Below, piece by piece: positions 19,301 through 27,007 of a stretch of 64,000 bases of DNA. Position numbers and translations under genes: made by a program. This stretch comes from Streptomyces sp. CB02056 (GTDB taxonomy: Bacteria > Actinomycetota > Actinomycetes > Streptomycetales > Streptomycetaceae). The stretch is taken from contig NZ_LIPD01000007.1 of the NCBI RefSeq assembly GCF_001905545.1, positions 689,045 through 753,044 on the forward strand, in the 5' to 3' direction. The notes below the pieces were generated by a model that saw only the letters and a program-made list of their open reading frames with translations, was not told the origin of the DNA and did no database searches. The stretch's first letter is position 1. The number at the start of each line of letters is the position of its first letter.

Positions 19301-20614
19301 GTGGCCGACCTCTCCTACACACCCGCGCGCCACGACCCCGAGCGGATGCTCGACCTGGCCCGCGCCACCCGCGACCACCTGCTGCGCGGCGCGGGGCTCC
19401 CGCCCGCCGACGGCCGGTTCGTGCTGGAGTCGGGATCGAGCACCGGGCTCCTCGCCCAGGTGCCGGGCGCCCTGGAGTGCGAGCCGCCCGCCGGGTCCGT
19501 CCGCGAGTACGGCACCGTCCTGCTCACCGGCGCGACCGGTTTCATCGGCGCGCACCTGCTCGACCTCCTGCTGACCCGCACCCGGTCGAAGGTGGTCTGC
19601 CTGGTCCGCGCGAAGGAGGGCCGGACACCCGCCGAGCGCCTGGCGGACGCCTACGCCTGGTACGTCCCGGACGGTCGCCTCGACCAGTACGCCGACCGGC
19701 TCACCGTGCTGGCCGGCGACCTCGCCGAACCGGACTTCGGCCTCGCCGAGCCGGACTACCGACGGCTGTGCCACGAGGCGGAGGCGCTCTACCACCTGGC
19801 CGCCGACACCAGGCTGTTCGGCGACCGCGAGTCCTTCGACCGGCAGAACACCGAGCCGGTGCGGGCGATGATCCGGCTGGCGACCACCGGCCGGCCCAAG
19901 GACCTGCACTACGTCTCGACGCTCGCGGTCTGCGGCGGCGGCGCGCCGGGCGAGCCGGCCGTCTTCTCGGAGGACAGCCTGGACATCGGCCAGGAGTTCC
20001 TCAACGAGTACGAGCGCAGCAAGTACGACGCCGAGCGCCTCGTGCAGGGCTTCGCCACCCAGGGCGGCAACGCGTTCGTCTACCGCTCCGGCAACGTCAG
20101 CGGCCACTCGGTGTCCGGCCGCTTCCAGCGCAACGGCGGCGACAACCGGCTGGTCCAGCTGCTGCGGGCGTCGGTGCGGATCGGCCGGGTGCCCCGGGTC
20201 GGCGCCCTGACCCTCGCGCTGAGCCCGGTGGACGTGGTGGCGCGGGGCATCCTGGAGATCTCGCGCAGCGCGCGGGTGCGGGGCGGCACCTTCCACCTCG
20301 ACACCCACCACGAGGTGTCCTACGAGCGGCTCTTCACGGTCCTGCGCGACCAGGGGTACGCCCTGGCCGAGGACGGGGCGGAAGGCTTCGCGGAGCTGTT
20401 CGGCCGCTACCTCGGCGACGGCGGGGAGCAGCTCTCGCTCGCGCACTTCTGGGCCGGCCGACCGGACCGCAACGTGCGGTACGACCACACCCGCACCCGG
20501 CGGCTGCTGGCCCGGCTGGGGGTGGAGTTCCCCGAGGTGACGGGCTCCTGGCTGCACGCCTTCTTCACCGGCCTCGGGCAGCAGGGCGAACTCCCCTCCG
20601 CGGGCACCAGGTAA
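16310..20614 (+). CDS. NRPS-like synthetase, domain order A-T-E-R (adenylation, carrier, epimerization, thioester reductase)
   Basis: A 1434-residue single-module enzyme. The adenylation domain (about 1-520) shows YVLYTSGSTGVPKGV, NHYGPTEATVG, YRTGDRVRAD, GRGDRQVKVSGYRIELG and a terminal PRNANGKTD with the catalytic Lys. The carrier domain has QAGGSSIDAI with the phosphopantetheine Ser near 560. The next domain is an epimerase, not a condensation domain: HHLAIDAVSW (about 744), VESHGR, VGWFTSTFPV (about 900) and FNYLG (about 948) are E-domain motifs. The C-terminal reductase has VLLTGATGFIGAHLL (about 1070) and YERSK (1233-1237). It should activate an acid, epimerise it on the carrier and release it as an aldehyde or alcohol with NAD(P)H. 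The Asp that binds the alpha-amino group is not clearly present, so the substrate is unknown. Confidence 0.92.
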   Translation: MLPALVRAHARTHPHRTAVVVGRERLTYARLASRADRLTDLLRASGIGRGCLVGIHLDRTADAVVAQLAVLGAGAAFTLVEPTEPVAEGANRLALAAPDLVLAEPRHHGELRRSGLRVADGHEAGGGLVPPPAPADGPTEPGPADDDTAYVLYTSGSTGVPKGVQVSHANIRHYTESLLQRLDITEPLSYAHVTTLAADLGNTCLFLPLWTGGTLHLVDDATRRDPAALLRYLQDHRVDVLKTTPSHWSVVFRAFGQDGTTRPELRFLLLGGELLALPLARRILDSGVTRNLVNHYGPTEATVGVAAHRLTAASDLDALDGASVPIGTALGRTRLLVRADDGTFHDRDAVGELYIAGPSVALGYRDDPQATAAAFTDDLARLDPALGRAYRTGDRVRADSRGVLEFLGRGDRQVKVSGYRIELGHVEAGLRRHPAVADAVAVLLTRDRAMLVAAVVPAADGRPAIQPAVLRRELRELLPAHMVPDRIEAFDAFPRNANGKTDQAALRELLEARLAERTPRPSDPAADGGDPVLADVLASWQRHLGHGDFAVDQDFDQAGGSSIDAIQVIADLQAKGYRVSAAAFLAEPTAAALATRLREDRGGDDHGRASAARVVADDRALSPAQTWFFRQEFAQPDQWNQALLLETDSTPRPAELAAAVADVVGLHPMLRTAFRPGADGRRRELVDPADAFSWSRLPEEDSPAARTVRDVAAALQREIRIADGNLFKVHLFLGDGRAELLLICHHLAIDAVSWRIVVSDLSRCYSERLRGGEPTTAPGPTGFGQWATHLRDRAAQLRGDLAHFDSLARLPAVAPRPGAPGDNREGDAQALWFRLSRAQSAALTEAAARSGIPAHAALLGAFAQALTEQLGTDELVADVESHGRICFDETLEVSRVVGWFTSTFPVSVRTVAGDLAATGKSAAAALAEVPALGVAYGLHEQPQRADVCFNYLGPFALPFGDDLHLRPSRHPVGPVRGPENDRGYGLKLTARVHDGQLVADLSYTPARHDPERMLDLARATRDHLLRGAGLPPADGRFVLESGSSTGLLAQVPGALECEPPAGSVREYGTVLLTGATGFIGAHLLDLLLTRTRSKVVCLVRAKEGRTPAERLADAYAWYVPDGRLDQYADRLTVLAGDLAEPDFGLAEPDYRRLCHEAEALYHLAADTRLFGDRESFDRQNTEPVRAMIRLATTGRPKDLHYVSTLAVCGGGAPGEPAVFSEDSLDIGQEFLNEYERSKYDAERLVQGFATQGGNAFVYRSGNVSGHSVSGRFQRNGGDNRLVQLLRASVRIGRVPRVGALTLALSPVDVVARGILEISRSARVRGGTFHLDTHHEVSYERLFTVLRDQGYALAEDGAEGFAELFGRYLGDGGEQLSLAHFWAGRPDRNVRYDHTRTRRLLARLGVEFPEVTGSWLHAFFTGLGQQGELPSAGTR

Positions 20615-20643
20615 CCGACATGGACGACAGACAGGGAACAGGC

Positions 20644-21402
20644 ATGGACGAGAAGCGGGTCGCCGTGGTCACCGGGGCCTCCTCCGGAATCGGGCGCGCG
20701 ATCGCCGCGCGCTTCGCCCGGCAGGGCGTGCGGGTGCTGGCCACCGGCCGCGACGGCAGGAGGCTCGCCGACCTGGCGGCCGAGTCGGACCAGGCCCCGG
20801 GGGCGGTCCGGCCCTTCCCGGGCGACGTGACGACGCCCGGGCACGCGCGGGAGCTGCTGGCCGCGGCCGCGGCGGAGTGGGAGGCGGCGAGCATCTTCGT
20901 CGCCTGCGCCGGGCACGGCCTGCCGGGCACCGTGCTCGGCTCGGACCCCACCCGCTGGGAGCGGCTGATCGAGGTCAACGTCCTCGCCGTCCTCCACCAG
21001 CTCCGGGACGCCGCGGCCGAGTTCGTGCGGCAGGCGGAGCTGGACGGGGGGCGGCGGGTCCGCGACATCGTGGTCATCGGCTCGACCGTCGGACGGCAGG
21101 TCTCGGCCGCGAACCCGGTGTACGGGTCGACCAAGTTCGCCGTCCACTCGCTGGTCGAGGCGCTGCGCCAGGAGGTCTGCGCCCACAACGTCCGGGTGAC
21201 CCTGATCGAGCCCGGTTTCGTCCGCTCGGGCTTCCAGGACGCCGCCGGCTACGACAGCGCGTGGTTCGAGGCGGTCGCCGCCGAGAGCGGGCCGCTGCTG
21301 ACCCCGGAGGACGTCGCGTCGGTCGTCGAGTTCGCGGTCGGCCGCCCGACCCACGTGCACCTCGACGACATCCGGCTCCGCCCCACCCGTCAGAAGGTCT
21401 GA
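20644..21402 (+). CDS. Short-chain dehydrogenase/reductase
   Basis: A 252-residue classical SDR. The cofactor-binding TGASSGIGRAIA is at the N-terminus, the active site has VVIGSTVG with Ser and YGSTK with the Tyr/Lys pair, and the mid-region CAGHG replaces NNAG. It is probably NADP(H)-dependent. Placed directly after the reductive-release synthetase, it is a good candidate for reducing the released aldehyde or oxidising a hydroxylated intermediate. The ATG at 20644 has AGGGA 8 nt upstream; an in-frame ATG at 20620 is an alternative. It lies 29 bp after the synthetase gene, so it is co-transcribed. Confidence 0.87.
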   Translation: MDEKRVAVVTGASSGIGRAIAARFARQGVRVLATGRDGRRLADLAAESDQAPGAVRPFPGDVTTPGHARELLAAAAAEWEAASIFVACAGHGLPGTVLGSDPTRWERLIEVNVLAVLHQLRDAAAEFVRQAELDGGRRVRDIVVIGSTVGRQVSAANPVYGSTKFAVHSLVEALRQEVCAHNVRVTLIEPGFVRSGFQDAAGYDSAWFEAVAAESGPLLTPEDVASVVEFAVGRPTHVHLDDIRLRPTRQKV

Positions 21403-21499
21403 GTGCCCCGCACCACCCGGAGGAGCACGCCGCGGAGGCTTCCGCGCTGAGGCCGTCCGCCCGGCGGGCTCCGTCCGACCGACATGACGAGGAGGAACG

Positions 21500-22774
21500 T
21501 TGTCACAGCTCAGGCCGGTCGCCGTACTGGTCGACGCCTACACCTCCGGCGGCTACCTGCCACCGGAGTTCACCGCCCTGGGTGCGGACCTGGTGCACGT
21601 CCAGAGCACCCCCGGGCTGATGCCCTCCATGCCCGCCCCGGACCTGACCGTCTACCGGGCGAACATCGTCCACGAGGACCTCGACCGGACGGTGGCGGAG
21701 CTGGCGCGGTACGCACCGGTGTGCGTGCTCGCCGGACAGGAGCCGGGCGTGCTGCTCGCGGACCGGCTGTCGGAGCGGCTGGGCCTGGCGACCAACGGGA
21801 CGGAGCTCTCCGAGGCCCGCCGGAACAAGTACCGGATGATCGAGGTGCTCCGCGCCGCCGGCCTGCACTGCGCCGACCAGTTCAAGAGCGGCGACCCGCA
21901 GGCCCTGGTGGACTGGGCGCAGCGCGCCGGGCGCTATCCGGTGGTCGTCAAGCCGCTCGACTCCGCCGCCGGCGACGGGGTCGTCGTCTGCGCCGACGCC
22001 GAGCAGGTGCGGTCCGCGGCGAAGGCCGTCCTGGACACCGAGACGATCTACGGATCGCCCAACCGCGAGGCGCTCGTCCAGTCCTACCTGGAGGGGACGG
22101 AGTACGTCGTCGACATGGTCTCCCACGAGGGCCGGCGCTACGTGTGCGGCGTGTGGGAGTACCAGAAGCGCCTGCTGCCCTCGGGCCGCAACATCTACGA
22201 CCGCGAGCGCCTGCTGTCGCCGGCCGAGCCGCCGGCGGCCGAGCTGACCGACTACGTGGACCGGGCGCTCGCCGCGCTGGGGGTCCGCCACGGGCCGAGC
22301 CACGCCGAGGTGATCGTCACCGCCGACGGGCCGGCGCTGGTGGAGGTCGGCTCGCGGATCGCCGGGAACATGCACCCCGGGTTCCACGACCGCTGCACCG
22401 GCGCCAACCAGGCGACGCTCAGCGCGCTCGCGTACCTGCGGCCCGAACGGTTCGCCGCCGAGTACGCGGGCCGCGGCTACCACAAATTCGAGGAGGCCGT
22501 CTGCTGCACGACCTCCACCACGCTGTCGGGCGTGGTCGAGAGCGTCGACGAGCGGGCGGTGCGGCGGATCGCCGGGCTGGAGAGCGTGTTCGGCCTGAAC
22601 CTGAAGCTCGGGCCCGGGGACCGGATCCGGCCGACCGTCGACCTCTACTCCAGCACGCTCAGGATCTTCCAGTGCGCCGGGACCGCGGACGCGATCCACC
22701 GCGACCACCGGCGCATCGAGGAGCTCAAGGACCAGGTCTACCGGTTGTCCGACACAGAGTCAGGTGAGAGATGA
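21500..22774 (+). CDS. ATP-grasp ligase 1
   Basis: A 424-residue ATP-grasp protein, a family that activates carboxylates as acyl phosphates and joins them to amines, as in L-amino-acid ligases. Visible features are an N-terminal Rossmann-like part (PVAVLVDAYTSGGYLPPEF), the ATP-binding Lys regions NKYRMIEVLRAAGL and YPVVVKPLDSAAGDGV, the hinge LVQSYLEGTEYVVDMV, and the metal-binding ALVEVGSRIAGN in place of the usual ExN. The start is TTG at 21500, preceded by GAGGAGG with ideal spacing; no ATG/GTG fits. Its stop overlaps the next ATP-grasp gene as ATGA. Probable amide-bond formation in the pathway; substrates unknown. Confidence 0.85.
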   Translation: MSQLRPVAVLVDAYTSGGYLPPEFTALGADLVHVQSTPGLMPSMPAPDLTVYRANIVHEDLDRTVAELARYAPVCVLAGQEPGVLLADRLSERLGLATNGTELSEARRNKYRMIEVLRAAGLHCADQFKSGDPQALVDWAQRAGRYPVVVKPLDSAAGDGVVVCADAEQVRSAAKAVLDTETIYGSPNREALVQSYLEGTEYVVDMVSHEGRRYVCGVWEYQKRLLPSGRNIYDRERLLSPAEPPAAELTDYVDRALAALGVRHGPSHAEVIVTADGPALVEVGSRIAGNMHPGFHDRCTGANQATLSALAYLRPERFAAEYAGRGYHKFEEAVCCTTSTTLSGVVESVDERAVRRIAGLESVFGLNLKLGPGDRIRPTVDLYSSTLRIFQCAGTADAIHRDHRRIEELKDQVYRLSDTESGER

Positions 22775-24039
22775 GCACCGTCGTCGTCGCTGTCGTCCCG
22801 GGCGCGGCCGTCGGCCCCGCCGCCATCGCCGCGGCGGTCCGGGCCCGCGGCCTCCGCCCGGTCTTCGTGGCCGTCGCCGGCGCCCTGGGGGCGCCGGAGC
22901 GGGCGGCGTACGAGGGGTTCGGGCCGGTCGTCGAGTGCGAGCCCGACGCGCCGGAGCCGGCGCTGGCCCTGCTGCGTCCCCACCGGCCCTGCGGCATCAC
23001 CACGTTCAGCGAGCCGCTGGTCCCGCTGACCGCGCGGCTCGGCGACGGGCTGGGGCTGCTGTTCCACGAGGCCGAGACGGTCACCCTGCTCACCGACAAG
23101 CGGGCGCAGCGCGGACGGCTGGCGCGGGCCGGTGTGGACGCCGTCCGGTCGATCCCGGTGACGAGCCGGGAGGAGGCCCTGGCGGCGGTACGGGAACTGG
23201 CCGGTCCGGTGGTCGTCAAGCCGGTCCACAGCCACAGCAGCCGCGACACCCACCTGGTGGCGGACGCCGAGGGCTACCCCGCGGAGCTGACGCCCACCGC
23301 CGAGCGCCCGTTCGTGGTCGAGGAGTACCTGCGCGGCCGGGACGAGGGCGACTTCGGCGACTACGTGTCCGTGGAGTCGCTCGTCGCCGACGACGCGGTC
23401 CACACGCTCGGCGTCACCGGCAAGTTCCCGCTGCTCGACCCGTTCCGCGAGCAGGGCCAGTTCTTCCCCTCCCAGCTGTCCCCCGCCGAGAGCGGCGAGG
23501 TGGCCCGGCTGGCCACCGAGGCGGCCCGCGCCCTCGGCATCCGGCGGGGCCTGGTGCACACCGAGATCAAGCTCACCGCGCGGGGCCCGCGGATCATCGA
23601 GGTCAACGGGCGGCTCGGCGCCTTCATCGCCGACCTGCACCGGCGGACCACCGGCCTGGACCTGCTGGAGCTGGGCATCGCGGTGGCCTGCGGACAGCCG
23701 GTCGAACCGTCGGCACCCGCCCCCGGGGACGTCGCCTTCCAGTACTGGAACCTGCCGCCGCTGGCCGGCGGCGCGCTCCGCCGGGTGGACGGGGTGCGGG
23801 AGGCCGAACGGGAGCCGGGCCTCGTCGACTACGTCACCCGGGTGCCGGTGGGCAGCGAACTCGAACCGAGCGTGATGACGATGCGGCTGGACTTCCTGCG
23901 CGGCGGCGCGGCGGACCACGCGGCGATGCTCCGGGCCCTGGACCGCTGCCTGGCCCCGCTGCGGTTCACCTTCGGGCAGCCGGACGGCACGGCCCGTACC
24001 TGGCAGGCCTCCCGGGGCGGGCTGTGCTCGCCCGCGTAG
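22771..24039 (+). CDS. ATP-grasp ligase 2
   Basis: A 422-residue second ATP-grasp protein, only distantly like the first. The ATP site shows LTDKRAQRGRLARAGV and PVVVKPVHSHSSRDTHLV, with an adenine hinge FVVEEYLRGRDEGD. The magnesium motif is the canonical IIEVNGRLGAF (ExN), so this copy appears fully catalytic. It is coupled to ligase 1 by an ATGA overlap and to the transporter by a 16-nt overlap. Two adjacent ligases suggest either two successive amide bonds or one peptide bond plus one side-chain modification. Cytoplasmic. Confidence 0.87.
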   Translation: MSTVVVAVVPGAAVGPAAIAAAVRARGLRPVFVAVAGALGAPERAAYEGFGPVVECEPDAPEPALALLRPHRPCGITTFSEPLVPLTARLGDGLGLLFHEAETVTLLTDKRAQRGRLARAGVDAVRSIPVTSREEALAAVRELAGPVVVKPVHSHSSRDTHLVADAEGYPAELTPTAERPFVVEEYLRGRDEGDFGDYVSVESLVADDAVHTLGVTGKFPLLDPFREQGQFFPSQLSPAESGEVARLATEAARALGIRRGLVHTEIKLTARGPRIIEVNGRLGAFIADLHRRTTGLDLLELGIAVACGQPVEPSAPAPGDVAFQYWNLPPLAGGALRRVDGVREAEREPGLVDYVTRVPVGSELEPSVMTMRLDFLRGGAADHAAMLRALDRCLAPLRFTFGQPDGTARTWQASRGGLCSPA

Positions 24040-25250
24040 CGGCGGCGGCCCGGGTCAGGCCGCCCGAGCGGACCGGTGCGCTGCTGTCGGCCACCCTCGT
24101 GCTGTCCGTCGGCAAGGGGGCCTTCCTCGCCACCGTGATGGTCTACCTGCTGCAGATCGTCGGGCTGACGCCGCTGCTCGCGACGGCCGGCCTGACGCTC
24201 TGGGGGGCGGCCTCGGCGGCGGTGGCGGTCCCGACCGGCCTGCTCGTCGACCGGGGCCGGGGCCGCGCCGTCGGCAGCGTCGCCGCCGTCTGCGCGGCGC
24301 TGCTGGTCCCGCTCTCGGCCCGGGTCCACACGCCGTGGGCCCTGCTGCTCGTGCTCTGCGTGGCCGGGGGCTTCGACAGCGCGGGCAACGTGGTCCGCCG
24401 CGCGATGCTGGCCGGCGCCGGAGGCGACAGCGTCAAGGCGCTCGCCTGGGCGCGCACCGTCACCAACATCGGGTTCGCCCTCGGCGCGCTGTGCTCCGTA
24501 CGGCTGCTGGCCTCCCGTTCGCCGTCCGCCTACGAGACCGCCTACCTGCTGATCGGCGGCGGCTACCTCGTCATGGCGGCGTGCTTCGCCACCACCTCGC
24601 TCGGCGCCGGCCGGCGCGGCTCCCCCTCCGTCCGCGCACCGGGGGTGGTCGGCGCGCGGAGTCTGCGCACCGGCGGCGCACTGGCCGCGGCGACGGGGAT
24701 CCTGACGGTCCACACGACGCTGCTCAGCACCGTGCTGCCGCTCTGGGTCACCCGGCACGCCTCGGTGCCGGTGTCCGTGCTGGGCTGGCTGGTGATGCTC
24801 AACTCGCTGATCGCCGTGGGCGGTCAGCTGGCCGTGAGCAGGCGCGCGGCGACGCGCGAGGGAGCGCTGCGCTGCTTCCGGAACTCCGCGGTGTGGACCG
24901 CGGGTTGCTGCCTGCTGCTCGGCCTGGTCCGGTTCGCGCCGACCGGCTGGCAGGTCGTCCTGCTCGTCGCGGCCACGATCGCGCTGACCGGCGGCGAACT
25001 GCTGGAGGCCGCGGGCGAGTGGGGCCTGTCCGCCGTGCTCGCGGCGGCCGACGAGCACGGCTTCTACCAGAGCGCCTGCGTCCTCGGCGAGACCACCCAG
25101 GGCGCCGCCGGCCCACTGCTCGTCGCCGGCCTGGTCACCGCCGCGCCGGTCGCGGGCTGGATCGTCCTGGTGGCGGTGCTCGGAGCCGGCCGGTACATCG
25201 CCGGGTTCACCACGCCGCCACCCCACAAAGCCATCGCCATCGACTCATGA
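24024..25250 (+). CDS. MFS transporter, probable exporter of the cluster product
   Basis: A 408-residue polytopic membrane protein with about 11-12 hydrophobic segments (for example LLSATLVLSVGKGAFLATVMVYLLQIVG and AVAVPTGLLVDRGRGRAVG, whose short basic loop resembles the MFS motif A). The GTG at 24024 overlaps the 3' end of ligase 2; only a weak GGGGCGGG ribosome site is present, so coupling is likely. Position inside the operon points to product efflux or self-resistance. It is MFS by topology and loop motif; drug-class specificity is unknown. Confidence 0.82.
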   Translation: MLARVAAAARVRPPERTGALLSATLVLSVGKGAFLATVMVYLLQIVGLTPLLATAGLTLWGAASAAVAVPTGLLVDRGRGRAVGSVAAVCAALLVPLSARVHTPWALLLVLCVAGGFDSAGNVVRRAMLAGAGGDSVKALAWARTVTNIGFALGALCSVRLLASRSPSAYETAYLLIGGGYLVMAACFATTSLGAGRRGSPSVRAPGVVGARSLRTGGALAAATGILTVHTTLLSTVLPLWVTRHASVPVSVLGWLVMLNSLIAVGGQLAVSRRAATREGALRCFRNSAVWTAGCCLLLGLVRFAPTGWQVVLLVAATIALTGGELLEAAGEWGLSAVLAAADEHGFYQSACVLGETTQGAAGPLLVAGLVTAAPVAGWIVLVAVLGAGRYIAGFTTPPPHKAIAIDS

Positions 25251-25284
25251 CACGTCTCAGGACACACGGAATCGGGAGCGGACG

Positions 25285-25986
25285 ATGAAAGGCTCACCCA
25301 GCGTCAACCACCCGCGTTTTCGGGCCGTCACCAACTGGATCTTCCTGCGCGGTGCGGGCGGCGAGGGCCGCCCGCGGATCATCCCCCCGCGCACGGTCTT
25401 TCCCGAGGTACGCGCCCTGGAGGCCGTCTACCCCGCCGTCCGGGCGGAGGTGGACGCGCTCCTGAGCCGCACGAGCATCCCGACCTACGGGACCTTCGAC
25501 CCCGTGCGCGCGGCCCAGGTCTCGGAGGACTGGCGCCTCTACTACGCCTACATGTACGGCCGGCCCAACGAGCTGGCCAGGAAGGACTGCCCGGCGCTGC
25601 TCGACTTCGCGATGTCCACGCCCAACGTGGTCAACGCGTTCATCTCGATCCTGGACCCGGGCGTCGGCCTGCCGGCCCACCGGGACCCGTACGCCGGTGT
25701 GCTGCGCTACCACCTCGGCCTGCGGATCCCGAAGGACAACCCGCCGCGGATCAGGCTCGACCGCGACTACTACACCTGGCGGGAGGGCGAGGGAACGGTC
25801 CTGGACGTCTCGTTCGAGCACGAGGTGGAGAACCACAGCGACGAGCCCAGGGTCATCGTGATCGTCGACTTCCGCCGCCCGATGGGGCCGTTCGCCGATC
25901 TGCTCAACCGGTACTGCCTGCGCCTGAAGCAGAAGTGGGCCCCGCAGTTCGTCGAGGCCTCGAAGTACGACGTGATGCACAGCTGA
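25285..25986 (+). CDS. Aspartyl/asparaginyl beta-hydroxylase family oxygenase
   Basis: A 233-residue 2-oxoglutarate/Fe(II) oxygenase of the AspH family. The core reads GVGLPAHRDPYAGVLRYHLGL (HxD as H-R-D) with the distal DVSFEHEVENHSDEPRVIVIVDF carrying the second His and the 2-oxoglutarate Arg. Soluble bacterial relatives hydroxylate free, peptidyl or carrier-bound amino acids in natural-product pathways. The ATG at 25285 has GGGAG 7 nt upstream. It is the last gene of the operon, 34 bp after the transporter, and is closed by a strong terminator. With the first gene it gives the pathway two unrelated-looking oxygenases. Confidence 0.86.
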   Translation: MKGSPSVNHPRFRAVTNWIFLRGAGGEGRPRIIPPRTVFPEVRALEAVYPAVRAEVDALLSRTSIPTYGTFDPVRAAQVSEDWRLYYAYMYGRPNELARKDCPALLDFAMSTPNVVNAFISILDPGVGLPAHRDPYAGVLRYHLGLRIPKDNPPRIRLDRDYYTWREGEGTVLDVSFEHEVENHSDEPRVIVIVDFRRPMGPFADLLNRYCLRLKQKWAPQFVEASKYDVMHS

Positions 25987-26004
25987 GCGGCCGCGGTGCC
26001 GCGT

Positions 26005-26041
26005 GGGTGCGGGGCGTCGGCCTGGCCGGCGCCCCGCACCC
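26005..26041 (+). terminator. Terminator of the biosynthetic operon
   Basis: A 16-bp stem (26005-26020 with 26026-26041, GGGTGCGGGGCGTCGG / CCGGCGCCCCGCACCC) with one wobble pair and a 5-nt loop, between convergent genes, so it may serve both strands. Confidence 0.65.
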
Positions 26042-26064
26042 GTGTGCCCCGGCGGGCGGGGTGC

Positions 26065-26853
26065 TCAGCCCGACGGGCGGTGCAGGGCGGCGAGGAAGGC
26101 CGCGCCCGAGGGGAGCAGCGGGGGCAGCGGGGCGGCGGCCGGGTGCCAGGGCGCCTCGTACTCCCAGCAGACCCAGGTGTCCGGCGGCAGCAGGCGCAGG
26201 CAGTCGGCGATCGGCAGGACGCCGGCGCCCAGCGGGAGCGGGGTGCGGTCGTGCGGGCCGGCGATGTCCTTGACCTGGACGTGGCCGAGGTACGGGGCGA
26301 GCGCCGCGTGGGTCCCGGCCGGGGTCTCGCCGGCCAGGTGGGTGTGCATCAGGTCCCACAGGGCGCCGACGGCCGGGTGGGCGACCCGGGCCAGCAGCCC
26401 GGCCACCGCCCGGCCGCCCCGGTGGGAGTCGTGGGTCTCGACGAGCACCCGTACGCCCAGCCGCCGGGCCTCCTCCGCGACCTCCGCGAGCCGCCGGACG
26501 GCCCGGTCGTCGGCCTCGGCGCGCGGGCCGTCGCCGCCGCGCGGGAAGACCCGCAGGCCGGCCGCGCCCAGGTCGGCGGCGAGCCGCAGGTGGGCGCGGA
26601 GCGCGTCGGTCACCGGGCGGTCCGACCCGGGGGCGGCGACGCCGACGTAGGAGGCGAGCGCGAGCGGGGTGAGGCCGTGGGCGCGCAGGACGCGGGCAGC
26701 GCTGCGGCGCTCCCCCGGGGTCATCGCCGGGTGGACGGACTCGCCCTCGGCGCAGCGCAGTTCGAGCCCGTCCCAGCCGTGCTCGGCGGCGAGCCGGGCG
26801 GCCCCGGCCAGCGGGAGCCCGGGGAGGCCGAGCGTGGAGAGGGCGAGCGGCAC
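26065..26853 (-). CDS. Sugar phosphate isomerase/epimerase (TIM-barrel, xylose isomerase-like)
   Basis: A 262-residue TIM-barrel protein of the AP-endonuclease-2/xylose-isomerase-like family. Metal-site segments are visible: WDGLELRCAEG, VRVLVETHDSHRGG (Glu and His), AVGALWDLMHTHLAG (Asp, His), LGHVQVKDIAG and the terminal WVCWEYEAPWHP Glu. The likely role is isomerisation or epimerisation of a sugar derivative. The GTG at 26853 has GGAG 6 nt upstream. It is transcribed divergently from the ROK regulator gene, with an operator-like AT-rich site between them. Confidence 0.83.
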   Translation of the reverse strand: MPLALSTLGLPGLPLAGAARLAAEHGWDGLELRCAEGESVHPAMTPGERRSAARVLRAHGLTPLALASYVGVAAPGSDRPVTDALRAHLRLAADLGAAGLRVFPRGGDGPRAEADDRAVRRLAEVAEEARRLGVRVLVETHDSHRGGRAVAGLLARVAHPAVGALWDLMHTHLAGETPAGTHAALAPYLGHVQVKDIAGPHDRTPLPLGAGVLPIADCLRLLPPDTWVCWEYEAPWHPAAAPLPPLLPSGAAFLAALHRPSG

Positions 26854-26948
26854 GGCGGCTCCGTCGTTCGTCGGGCGCCCCGGGCAGGGCAGGGCGGGCG
26901 GGGCGACCCGCGCGGGCGAGGAGGGCGGAGCGGGCCGGGCCAAGGATA

Positions 26949-26967
26949 TATTCAAGCTGAGACAAAG
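26949..26967. promoter_or_regulatory. Putative ROK-regulator site, isomerase/ROK intergenic region
   Basis: TATTCAAGCTGAGACAAA lies in a short AT-rich patch between the divergent genes. Its right half, CTGAGACAAA, matches CTGATAGAAA of the sites at 28262 and 40647. This is the weakest member of the set. Confidence 0.4.
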
Positions 26968-27007
26968 TCCTGACCGTCCGGGCCCGGCCCGGTCCGAGGA
27001 GCGCGCG

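Noticed and set aside
16241..20557. A 1438-codon open frame antisense to the A-T-E-R synthetase
   Set aside because: It mirrors the third-position GC of the real gene and shows no motif, signal or ribosome site.
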